DNA from: an uncultured Clostridia bacterium
Lineage (GTDB): Bacteria > Bacillota_A > Clostridia > TANB77 > CAG-508
Length of the DNA stretch: 9,572 bases
NCBI GenBank assembly: GCA_947627825.1
Contig: CANQXO010000052.1
Coordinates: 1 to 9,572 of the forward strand
Direction: 5' to 3'
Translations under genes and position numbers: made by a program
Notes under the pieces: model-generated
Database searches by the model: none
Seen by the model: the letters and a program-made list of their open reading frames with translations, nothing else
What the model was told of the DNA's origin: nothing
Part shown: piece after piece, positions 1-5,391 of the stretch
How positions within the stretch are numbered: position 1 is the first letter of the stretch
Layout of the letters: every line of letters begins with the position of its first letter

Positions 1-702
1 TGCATCTGATTCTTTAGATATTCCAATTGCTGCTCTATGCCTTGTGCCTAAACCTCTAACGACTTCTTTATCATCTGTTAAAGGCAAAATACAAGCTGCA
101 GAAGATATTTTATTATTTGCTATTATTACCGCACCATCATGCAAAGGTGTTTTTGGTACAAATATATTTACTAATAATTGTGGAGATATTTCAGATTCTA
201 ACACAACACCTGTTTCAACAATATCTTGCAATTTTATGTCTCTTTCAAAAACTATTAATGCACCTGTTTTTGTTTTTGCAAGTTCTGATACTGCAATAAC
301 AACTTTGTATATATCTTCCTTTGTTTTATCTCTTAAACTTTTATCTATTCCAAACATTTTTGTAAATGTACTTGAACCTATTTGCTCAAGGGCTCTTCTT
401 AATTCTGGCTGGAATATTAAAAGCAGAGCAATAACTCCATAAGTCATAAATGAAGTTAATATAAAGTTTAATATTCTTAGTTTAAAAATATTGCTTAATA
501 CAGTAATAATTACAAGTAGTACAATTCCTTTTAATAATTGCATTGCTCTTGATTTTTTTGTTACTTTTATAAATCCATAAATTAAAAATCCCACTAAAAT
601 AATATCTATTACAAGTGTAATAATTTGCCAAGGATGCGTTTGTAGTTCTCTTATATAAGATGGAAAATCAATTTGCATTTGTTCGTTTACTTTATCAAAC
701 AT
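1..702 (-). CDS. cdaA: CdaA diadenylate cyclase, membrane-bound (3' end cut by window edge)
   Basis: Makes c-di-AMP from two ATP at the membrane; c-di-AMP controls potassium and osmolyte uptake and cell-wall homeostasis in Gram-positive bacteria. I translated the minus strand by hand: 234 residues are open from ATG 702 to the window edge. Three hydrophobic segments lie in the first ~100 residues (around ITLVIDIILVGFLIYGFI, LLKGIVLLVVITVLL and ILNFILTSFMTYGVIALLL). The cyclase (DisA_N) domain follows, with its two signature motifs intact: DGA at residues 189-191 (in LHDGAVII) and RHR at 221-223 (in GTRHRAAIGIS). Family members are about 270-280 residues, so roughly 40 C-terminal residues are missing. 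The start is supported by an AGGA Shine-Dalgarno seven or eight bases upstream. It lies 18 nt downstream of a tiny membrane-protein gene and probably shares its promoter. In Bacillus cdaA is followed by cdaR and glmM; whether that holds here is outside the window. Confidence 0.95.
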   Translation of the reverse strand, partial: MFDKVNEQMQIDFPSYIRELQTHPWQIITLVIDIILVGFLIYGFIKVTKKSRAMQLLKGIVLLVIITVLSNIFKLRILNFILTSFMTYGVIALLLIFQPELRRALEQIGSSTFTKMFGIDKSLRDKTKEDIYKVVIAVSELAKTKTGALIVFERDIKLQDIVETGVVLESEISPQLLVNIFVPKTPLHDGAVIIANNKISSAACILPLTDDKEVVRGLGTRHRAAIGISKESDA

Positions 703-720
703 TTTTTATTCCTTTCATTT

Positions 721-885
721 TTAAAACATTGTATAAAATAAATAAAAAAGTAATGTTCCACAAGATGCTGCCACCATCATAATTACTAATAATAATGCTA
801 CTATTCTAACAGCTCCCTTAGCTGGGTCAAAATGTTTTTTTGGCTTTACTTCTTGTTTTTTTTGCTCGTTATTTCTTTTTTTCAT
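721..885 (-). CDS. 54-residue basic single-span membrane protein ahead of cdaA
   Basis: Not recognised with certainty. The 54-residue product has a strongly basic, Lys/Gln/Glu-rich N-terminus (MKKRNNEQKKQEVKPKK), then a short HFDPAKGAVR linker, then one hydrophobic helix from about residue 28 to the end (RIVALLLVIMMVAASCGTLL). Only a few residues would lie beyond the helix. Translation is well supported: AAGGAAGG lies about seven bases before the ATG, and a near-consensus promoter sits 34-62 bases upstream. The arrangement of a basic tail and then a VRI-type helix near the C-terminus recalls Prli42 (the stressosome anchor) and DUF4044-type mini-proteins of Firmicutes. That is only a resemblance, and this protein is longer than Prli42. 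The Cys in the helix is not in a lipobox after a signal peptide. Its position, 18 nt before cdaA under one promoter, suggests co-expression with the c-di-AMP synthase. Confidence 0.75.
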   Translation of the reverse strand: MKKRNNEQKKQEVKPKKHFDPAKGAVRIVALLLVIMMVAASCGTLLFYLFYTMF

Positions 886-893
886 TTTTTTCC
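886..893 (-). promoter_or_regulatory. Ribosome binding site of the 54-residue protein
   Basis: On the minus strand AAGGAAGG precedes the ATG at 885 by about six or seven A residues. This strong Shine-Dalgarno supports a gene shorter than most gene finders accept. Confidence 0.7.
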
Positions 894-918
894 TTCCTTG
901 TTATAGTTTACAATAAAT

Positions 919-947
919 ATTTTAGCATTTGCATATTTTAAAGTCAA
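919..947 (-). promoter_or_regulatory. SigA-type promoter for the small protein and cdaA
   Basis: On the minus strand TTGACT (947-942) is followed after exactly 17 bases by TAAAAT (924-919). The TG dinucleotide one base before the -10 gives an extended -10. Transcription should begin near 912, leaving a leader of about 27 bases that contains the Shine-Dalgarno. No riboswitch or operator fits in so short a leader. I see no internal promoter between the small gene and cdaA, so both are likely read from here. Confidence 0.8.
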
Positions 948-994
948 TATTTTTTAGCTATTTTTTGATGTCCATAAGCCAAACGATAAATGTT

Positions 995-1141
995 CTACAA
1001 ATAATTTATATAAAGTACTACACGAAAACCAAGATTAACAACGAACATGGTATCTACTCCGTCTTTACTCTTTATATTATGTTCTGTTGTCCACTCGTAC
1101 ATATTTCCTGCCATATCATATATATTATATAAATAATTTCT
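995..1141 (-). pseudogene. Remnant of an FGE-sulfatase (formylglycine-generating enzyme type) domain
   Basis: A stretch of 48 open codons lies between an in-frame TAA (1144-1142) and TAG (997-995). It reads YLYNIYDMAGNMYEWTTE near the start and GFRVVLYI near the end. YDMAGNVWEWT and GFRV.L are the two hallmark blocks of the C-terminal half of FGE-sulfatase/SUMF1-type domains, which also occur as C-type-lectin-fold variable proteins in phages and diversity-generating retroelements. Only about 22 residues separate the blocks here, where roughly twice as many are usual, and the RGG segment expected between them is missing. No start codon or ribosome binding site precedes the fragment, and its upstream edge falls inside a hairpin. 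I infer a decayed, internally deleted gene end, left after loss of a once larger gene. No reverse transcriptase or template repeat is visible. Family assignment is by motif only. Confidence 0.65.
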
Positions 1142-1169
1142 TTAAGTAACTAACTTAAAGAAAGTTATT
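1132..1169 (-). terminator. Imperfect hairpin downstream of hemW, possible weak terminator
   Basis: Arms 1132-1147 and 1153-1169 (aataatttctttaagt and its complement) pair almost perfectly, with one bulged base and a five-base loop. It lies about 48 bases after the hemW stop codon. On the minus strand the following bases are AT-rich but not a clean T run, so termination may be weak. The structure is AT-only in its lower half and could instead be a scar of the event that truncated the adjacent FGE fragment. Confidence 0.35.
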
Positions 1170-1216
1170 TATTATTTTTAGACGAATTATAATTTTTGTG
1201 ATTAAAACTCATACTA

Positions 1217-2350
1217 TTATACAAACTCTTCCCAAACTAAATTTGCTAGGTCTAATCCTTTTTTTGTAAGCTTTATATTTTCATTACTTACTAAAATTAA
1301 ATCTTCACCTAGTAATTTAAGTATTTCATTCTTAAAAATTTCAAGTGGATTTTCTTCAAATTTTATTTTAAAACTTTCTATATTAACTCCGTTAATTTTT
1401 CTTAGCCCCAACATCATGTATTCTTTCATCATGGATTTTTGGGTTTGCTTTTCTTCGATTTTAACATTTTTTATGCTTTCTTTGTTTTGAATATTTTTTA
1501 TATATTCTTCTATATTATTTGTATTGACGAATCTTGTTTTATTCTCATAAGAAGCGCTTGACACACCAAATCCCAAATACTCGCTTTGATTCCAACAATC
1601 TAAATTATGTTTGCATTTTCTATCCATTTTTGCAAAGTTTGAAATTTCATAATGTAAATAACCTACTTCTTCTAATCTTCTTTTTGCATACCAGTACATA
1701 TATCTTTCCATTTCATCGTCTGGGATCTCTACTTTCTTTTGTTCTACCATTTTTTCTAATGGTGTATTTGGTTCTAAAATTAGAGAGTAAACAGATATGT
1801 GTTGAATTTCCATTTGTATTAATTGATTTAAAGTTTTTTCTATGTCATATATGTTTTGATTTGGAAGTCCTATCATTGTGTCAACATTTATATTTTTAAA
1901 TCCCACTTCTTTCGCGTAATTCACTGTTTTTATGAATTCTTTGTTTGTGTGTATTCTTCCAATTGTTTTTAATATTTCATCGTTTGAAGTTTGCAATCCA
2001 ATGCTTAGTCTATTTATCCCCATTTGAAAATAATCATCTATATGCTTCTTGGTGGCTGTTCCTGGATTAAGTTCCATTGAAATTTCTGCATTTTGATCTA
2101 GTTCAAAAGATTTTTCTATTTGCAATAGTATTTCCTCAATGTATTGTGGCTTTATATAAGATGGCGTTCCTCCTCCAATGTATATTGTTTTTACGATATA
2201 GCTTTTATTTGCTTTTGACAAAATTTCTTGCTTTACGCATTCTATGTAATCCTTTATCAACTCATCTTTATTACAATATGATGTGAAATCACAATACTTA
2301 CATTTTTGTTTGCAAAAAGGTATATGTATGTATATTCCTATTTCTTTCAT
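1217..2350 (-). CDS. hemW: HemW-type radical SAM protein (heme chaperone, often misnamed coproporphyrinogen oxidase)
   Basis: A radical SAM protein of 377 residues, the usual HemW length. The 4Fe-4S/SAM motif HIPFCKQKCKYCDF lies at residues 9-22, with Cys 13, 17 and 20. The glycine-rich SAM-binding GGGTPS is at 59-64. The later HN..CWN...YLGFGVSSASY block and a C-terminal HemN_C-like winged domain complete the family pattern. HemW binds heme and hands it to respiratory proteins; true HemN coproporphyrinogen dehydrogenase activity is not expected for this subfamily. I chose ATG 2350 because a GGAG (2360-2357) lies six bases before it. A longer reading from TTG 2362 would use codons that are themselves this Shine-Dalgarno. 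It follows whiA after 142 AT-rich bases and is the last gene of the unit. No heme pathway gene is present in the window, so its client here is unknown. Confidence 0.92.
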   Translation of the reverse strand: MKEIGIYIHIPFCKQKCKYCDFTSYCNKDELIKDYIECVKQEILSKANKSYIVKTIYIGGGTPSYIKPQYIEEILLQIEKSFELDQNAEISMELNPGTATKKHIDDYFQMGINRLSIGLQTSNDEILKTIGRIHTNKEFIKTVNYAKEVGFKNINVDTMIGLPNQNIYDIEKTLNQLIQMEIQHISVYSLILEPNTPLEKMVEQKKVEIPDDEMERYMYWYAKRRLEEVGYLHYEISNFAKMDRKCKHNLDCWNQSEYLGFGVSSASYENKTRFVNTNNIEEYIKNIQNKESIKNVKIEEKQTQKSMMKEYMMLGLRKINGVNIESFKIKFEENPLEIFKNEILKLLGEDLILVSNENIKLTKKGLDLANLVWEEFV

Positions 2351-2356
2351 TAAATT

Positions 2357-2360
2357 CTCC
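2357..2360 (-). promoter_or_regulatory. Ribosome binding site that decides the hemW start
   Basis: GGAG on the minus strand sits six bases before ATG 2350. It overlaps the alternative TTG codon at 2362, which makes that upstream start unlikely. Confidence 0.65.
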
Positions 2361-2428
2361 AATTTTTATTTCAACTTTTTGTACTTTTTATATTGCATAT
2401 CTTTTTTTATTTTTATCATTTATTTTTC

Positions 2429-2482
2429 TTATTTTATATTTTTTTCTTATTTTATATTTTTATCTTTATTTTATATTTTTAT
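2429..2482. repeat. Three AT-rich tandem copies in the whiA-hemW spacer
   Basis: On the plus strand ttattttatattttt is repeated three times, beginning at 2429, 2447 and 2466, with a period of 18-19 bases. The unit contains only A and T apart from one C between copies. It fills much of the spacer 2351-2492. I see no convincing promoter or terminator there, although TATAAA-like strings are abundant by composition. Confidence 0.7.
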
Positions 2483-2492
2483 AGTCTTAATG

Positions 2493-3323
2493 TTATTTTC
2501 TTCTCAATTCTTCTGCTAATTTTTTTATTGCCTCTAGTCTATGGTTCACTCCCGACTTGCTTATTGGCTCATCTAACATTTTTCCTAATTCCGACAAGCT
2601 AGCATTTGGATTTGCTAATCTTAGGCTAGCTAATTCTTGTTCTTTTTCTGTTAATTTATCAAACTTTTTTCTATTTTTTATAAGCTTTATATCCTCAATT
2701 TGTTTTACTGAACTTGAAATTGTTTTATTCAAATTAGCGGTTTCACAGTTTACTAGTCTATTTACCTTGTTTCTCATATCTCTTATTACTCGTTTATCTT
2801 CAAAGTCTAACACCGACTTATTTGCTCCAATGTATGCAAGTAATTTTGAAATGTTTTCACCATCTTTTATGTATATTATAAAATCATTTTCCCTTTTTAA
2901 TGACTTTACTTCTATGTTACTTGCTTCTAAAATGCTTTTGATTAAGCTCGCATTCTTTTCTTCTTTAAATACTATTTCTAAATGATAAACACTTTGTGGA
3001 TTTGTTACCGAGCCAGAACTCATAAATGCTCCTCTGACTAATGCTCTATTTTCTTCTTCTGTTCTAGGTTCGTTACTTATTTCAATTTTTCTTTTTGTTG
3101 TAATGCAAAAATTTTTCCCTTGCATTTCTATTTTAAAGTCATTTTCTCCACAATTACTTAAAAGCTTGCTAAATCTATTTATGTTATATTGGTTTTCTGT
3201 GACAAATTTATTTGAAGATATGGTCATTAAATATCCGTCTAGCTCTGCTTTTACTAATTTTTTATTTACTAAATTATTTATTTGACTTAGTTCTTGCTTA
3301 ATTTTTGCTGAAAATGAATTCAT
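2493..3323 (-). CDS. whiA: WhiA family DNA-binding protein
   Basis: WhiA has a degenerate LAGLIDADG homing-endonuclease-like N-terminal domain and a C-terminal helix-turn-helix. In actinomycetes it is a sporulation transcription factor; in Bacillus it is linked to cell division and chromosome segregation. Here the N-terminus reads MNSFSAKIKQELSQI, close to the family start. The central RGAFMSSGSVTNPQSVYHLE block is characteristic, and residues about 224-276 carry the helix-turn-helix (LTEKEQELASLRL, then SELGKMLDEPISKSGVNHRL). At 276 residues it is somewhat shorter than the ~310-320 usual in bacilli. I chose ATG 3323 over ATG 3335: GGAGG (3333-3329) sits five bases before it, it gives the family N-terminus, and its first base is shared with the prmC stop (TAATG), implying translational coupling with prmC. 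Confidence 0.93.
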   Translation of the reverse strand: MNSFSAKIKQELSQINNLVNKKLVKAELDGYLMTISSNKFVTENQYNINRFSKLLSNCGENDFKIEMQGKNFCITTKRKIEISNEPRTEEENRALVRGAFMSSGSVTNPQSVYHLEIVFKEEKNASLIKSILEASNIEVKSLKRENDFIIYIKDGENISKLLAYIGANKSVLDFEDKRVIRDMRNKVNRLVNCETANLNKTISSSVKQIEDIKLIKNRKKFDKLTEKEQELASLRLANPNASLSELGKMLDEPISKSGVNHRLEAIKKLAEELRRK

Positions 3324-4132
3324 TATCTCCTCCATGTTATTACTCTATCATTTCCTGCCAAATCTTTGATACAGAATGAATTTTCAAAAATTTCTTGTAC
3401 TTTTTCTTTTTGATTGTATCCTATTTCCATAAGTAAGGTTCCACCTAAAAATAAATGCTTGTCTACATTTTTTCTAATGATTCTATAAAATTGTAATCCG
3501 TCTTTGCCTCCATCTAGTGCTATTTTAGGCTCTTTTTGTACCTGCTTATCTAAAGTTTTTATTACTTCTGTTTCTATATATGGTGGATTTGATACAATAA
3601 GGTCAAATTTACCGTTTATTTTGTCAAACATATTTGACTTTAAAAATTTTACTTTGTTTCCATTGTTTATTAATTTTTTATAATTCTTTCTTGCTGTTCG
3701 TAATGCTTTATAGCTTATGTCAACAGCTGTAATTTCAACATCTTTAGCGTATTTTGCTAAACTAATTGCTATTGCTCCGCTTCCTGTGCATAAGTCTAAA
3801 ATCCTTAATTTCTTACCTTTTAAAGTTTCTATTATTTTTAGCGTTTCTTCTACTAATGTTTCGGTATCTGGTTGTGGTATTAAAACACTTTTATTTACTG
3901 CAAATTCCATTCCCATAAAATGTGCTTTTTTAGTTATATATTGCAAAGGTTCTCCATTTTGCAATTTCTTTAAGCTTTTCTTTAAAATGTATTCTTGTTT
4001 TTTCGTTATCTTTTTATCATAGTTTACATATATGTACTGTTTGTCCACTTTTAAAATATACTCTAGCAAAGAGTAAGTTTCGATATTTCCAATTTGTTTT
4101 CCCAATAAGCTTTGAGCTTCTTTTATTGTCAT
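3323..4132 (-). CDS. prmC: PrmC, release-factor N5-glutamine methyltransferase
   Basis: Methylates the glutamine of the GGQ motif in release factors RF1 and RF2 using SAM, which improves termination. The protein has 269 residues, near the usual 270-285. An N-terminal helical domain (1-80) recognises the release factor. The linker IPQPDTE (85-91) corresponds to the family IPRPDTE. SAM motif I is DLCTGSGAIAISLA (113-126), and the catalytic NPPY is at 182-185 within IVSNPPYIE. The start ATG 4132 has GAGG eight bases upstream. It lies 19 nt after an unknown membrane-protein gene and overlaps whiA by one base, so the three form one transcription unit. prmC is often next to prfA; that gene is not seen here. 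Confidence 0.95.
   Translation of the reverse strand: MTIKEAQSLLGKQIGNIETYSLLEYILKVDKQYIYVNYDKKITKKQEYILKKSLKKLQNGEPLQYITKKAHFMGMEFAVNKSVLIPQPDTETLVEETLKIIETLKGKKLRILDLCTGSGAIAISLAKYAKDVEITAVDISYKALRTARKNYKKLINNGNKVKFLKSNMFDKINGKFDLIVSNPPYIETEVIKTLDKQVQKEPKIALDGGKDGLQFYRIIRKNVDKHLFLGGTLLMEIGYNQKEKVQEIFENSFCIKDLAGNDRVITWRR
3329..3333 (-). promoter_or_regulatory. Ribosome binding site that decides the whiA start
   Basis: GGAGG on the minus strand lies inside the last codons of prmC, five bases before ATG 3323. The in-frame ATG at 3335 immediately precedes this element and is therefore a poor start. Confidence 0.75.
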
Positions 4133-4151
4133 ATAAATTACCTCACAACTT

Positions 4152-4994
4152 TTATTTAATTCTAAAAAATCTTATCAAGTTTGTGTTTTCTAATTTTTTT
4201 ACTATTTTTCCATTATAAATTGTATCTCCCGTTTCTGAGTCTTCTAATGGTATATCTATATAGACACTTGCTACATATCTTTGGTTATAGTTGTTTATAA
4301 TTGTTATATCAAAAGCTAGGTTGCATTTGATTTTACTTAAAAATACTCCTGTTTTTCTTAAAAGTTCACCGTCAAATTTAAGTTCTGAACTTATGTCAGA
4401 TATTATTTCATTTTCTTTTATATTTTCATTTTTATATTCTAATATTATTGGATTTGACGCATCAGCGTAAATTTGAGGTTTTGAGTAATCTATATCTCCA
4501 TCATTTAATACAGTATATTCTAGCTTGTCAGAAATATTTTCTTCGTCTGAGTTATCCATTTTTGCAAAGTTTTCAACATTTTTAAAATGTAAACTTGGAC
4601 TTCCAATGCTTAAGCCTGAAAATCTAACATTTTCAATATACATTTCTTTAATTGAGTTTTCATAATTTAGTTCTTGATTTGACCTGTTGTTGATATATAT
4701 TGCCATGTCTGTAAATTGATGTACATTAATATTCCAAGAAGCTCTGTCTTCTTGATTACTGTCTGCTGACGCACTGCTATATAAATAAATTTTGTCTATA
4801 CTAAATACTGTTTTAGAGTTTAATTTTGAAAATTCATTGATTTCTTCTGCAAACTTTTGATTTGTGATTAATGAAATGATTGTATAAATCAGCATTATAC
4901 ATAATACTACTGATAGTAGTATTAATAGTAATATTTTTTCTTTTAAATGACTTCTTTTCTTTCCTTTTAAAACGACCGTATTTTCTTTTTTCAT
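4152..4994 (-). CDS. Unrecognised single-span membrane protein with a β-rich outer domain
   Basis: I do not recognise this 280-residue protein. It has a basic, Lys-rich cytoplasmic start (residues 1-20) and one strong hydrophobic helix (about 21-43, ILLLILLSVVLCIMLIYTII). The ~235-residue remainder has alternating hydrophobic patterns suggestive of β-strands and should face outward. No cysteine pairs, sortase motif, lipobox or catalytic signature is visible. The N-terminus acts as a signal anchor, since no peptidase site follows the helix. The only Shine-Dalgarno (GGAG in GAAGGAGT) lies about 17 bases before ATG 4994, unusually far, and no in-frame alternative start is closer. It is first in the unit with prmC, whiA and hemW, 19 nt before prmC. 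Co-transcription does not by itself indicate function. Confidence 0.8.
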   Translation of the reverse strand: MKKENTVVLKGKKRSHLKEKILLLILLSVVLCIMLIYTIISLITNQKFAEEINEFSKLNSKTVFSIDKIYLYSSASADSNQEDRASWNINVHQFTDMAIYINNRSNQELNYENSIKEMYIENVRFSGLSIGSPSLHFKNVENFAKMDNSDEENISDKLEYTVLNDGDIDYSKPQIYADASNPIILEYKNENIKENEIISDISSELKFDGELLRKTGVFLSKIKCNLAFDITIINNYNQRYVASVYIDIPLEDSETGDTIYNGKIVKKLENTNLIRFFRIK

Positions 4995-5062
4995 AAGTTT
5001 TTCTTATATTACTCCTTCCGATAAAATTATTTAGTTTTATGTTGCAAATATTTCCTATATAA

Positions 5063-5071
5063 ATTTTATCA
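5063..5071 (-). promoter_or_regulatory. Probable extended -10 promoter for the membrane protein-prmC-whiA unit
   Basis: On the minus strand TGATAAAAT (5071-5063) is an extended -10 element. The sequence about 17 bases upstream has no good -35, which extended -10 promoters tolerate. Transcription would start near 5056, giving a leader of about 60 bases. It lies back to back with the 6S RNA promoter, less than 20 bases away. Confidence 0.4.
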
Positions 5072-5089
5072 TATTATGTTCATTTAGTG

Positions 5090-5118
5090 TTGCTTTTTTA
5101 TAAAATTTATGATATTAT
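5090..5118 (+). promoter_or_regulatory. SigA-type promoter of 6S RNA
   Basis: TTGCTT (5090-5095), a 17-base spacer and TATTAT (5113-5118) form a good housekeeping promoter. TG one base before the -10 makes it extended. The predicted start near 5125 coincides with the base of the RNA's long closing stem, which supports both calls. Confidence 0.75.
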
Positions 5119-5124
5119 TTAGAC

Positions 5125-5323
5125 AGTTAAATAATCCCTGCAAAGTGCGTGTAGATTTTAATTTTAGAACCAACATATAGATTAAAGGGAGTCCGCCTTT
5201 GAATGTGGCGTGTATGCTTAAAATATTTCTTTTAAGAAACCCAGTAGCATTCAACAAGACACCCACCTGTTACCACAGGCTCTTAAAATCTTTAATCTTA
5301 CGGCTAGTGTGGGGGCTTTTTTT
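5125..5323 (+). ncRNA. ssrS: 6S RNA, regulator of RNA polymerase
   Basis: 6S RNA mimics an open promoter and binds housekeeping RNA polymerase holoenzyme, mostly in stationary phase. The plus strand encodes a ~199-nt transcript, the typical length. Its two ends fold into a long interrupted rod: about 5136-5171 pairs with 5278-5315, including CCC with GGG, GTAGATT with AATCTTAC (one base bulged) and ATTTTAGA with TCTTAAAAT (one base bulged). The middle holds small hairpins: AAAGG/CCTTT (5184-5200), CTTAAAA/TTTTAAG (5217-5236) and CCTGT/ACAGG (5266-5279). The block GAATGTGGCG followed later by CATTC matches the central region of known 6S RNAs. Seven T residues end it (5317-5323). It is the only plus-strand gene in the window and has its own promoter. 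Assignment rests on architecture and remembered motifs, not a covariance search. Confidence 0.75.
5278..5323 (+). terminator. 3' arm and T-run ending the 6S transcript
   Basis: The GGGGGC at 5311-5316 is followed by seven T residues. The GC-rich arm pairs with the 5' CCC near 5136-5138, so the closing stem of the RNA may itself act as the terminator. No separate compact hairpin is evident. Confidence 0.45.
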
Positions 5324-5358
5324 ATGCCATTTTTTATGTCACTTTTTATGCTATTTTT
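5323..5358. repeat. Three imperfect 12-bp tandem repeats after the 6S terminator
   Basis: On the plus strand tatgccattttt, tatgtcactttt and tatgctattttt follow one another (5323-5334, 5335-5346, 5347-5358). They fill half of the gap between the convergent 6S and truB ends. The remaining bases to 5391 are AT-rich, with only a weak 5-bp inverted repeat (AATAT/ATATT), and I see no terminator for truB. Confidence 0.7.
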
Positions 5359-5391
5359 CAATATTTTTTGATATTATTTGTGCTATTATTT

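Noticed and set aside
44..442. Plus-strand open frame of 132 codons
   Set aside because: It lies antisense to the catalytic part of cdaA, whose DGA and RHR motifs are clear on the minus strand. It has no ribosome binding site.
929..1132. Plus-strand open frame of 67 codons in the hemW-cdaA spacer
   Set aside because: No Shine-Dalgarno, and the minus strand of the same bases gives recognisable FGE motifs. It also overlaps the cdaA promoter.
995..1141. Target gene of an active diversity-generating retroelement
   Set aside because: The fragment is too short and degenerate, and no reverse transcriptase, template repeat or accessory protein is in the window.
2283..2602. Hydrophobic plus-strand open frames rich in Phe, Tyr and Ile
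   Set aside because: They arise from the T-rich spacer and overlap hemW and whiA ends. Composition explains them.
4995..5084. Riboswitch or T-box leader for the membrane protein-prmC unit
   Set aside because: The leader is only about 60 bases, AT-rich, and shows no terminator/antiterminator pair or known aptamer motif.
5084..5266. Minus-strand open frame of 60 codons
   Set aside because: It is antisense to the structured 6S candidate, has no ribosome binding site and resembles no protein I know.
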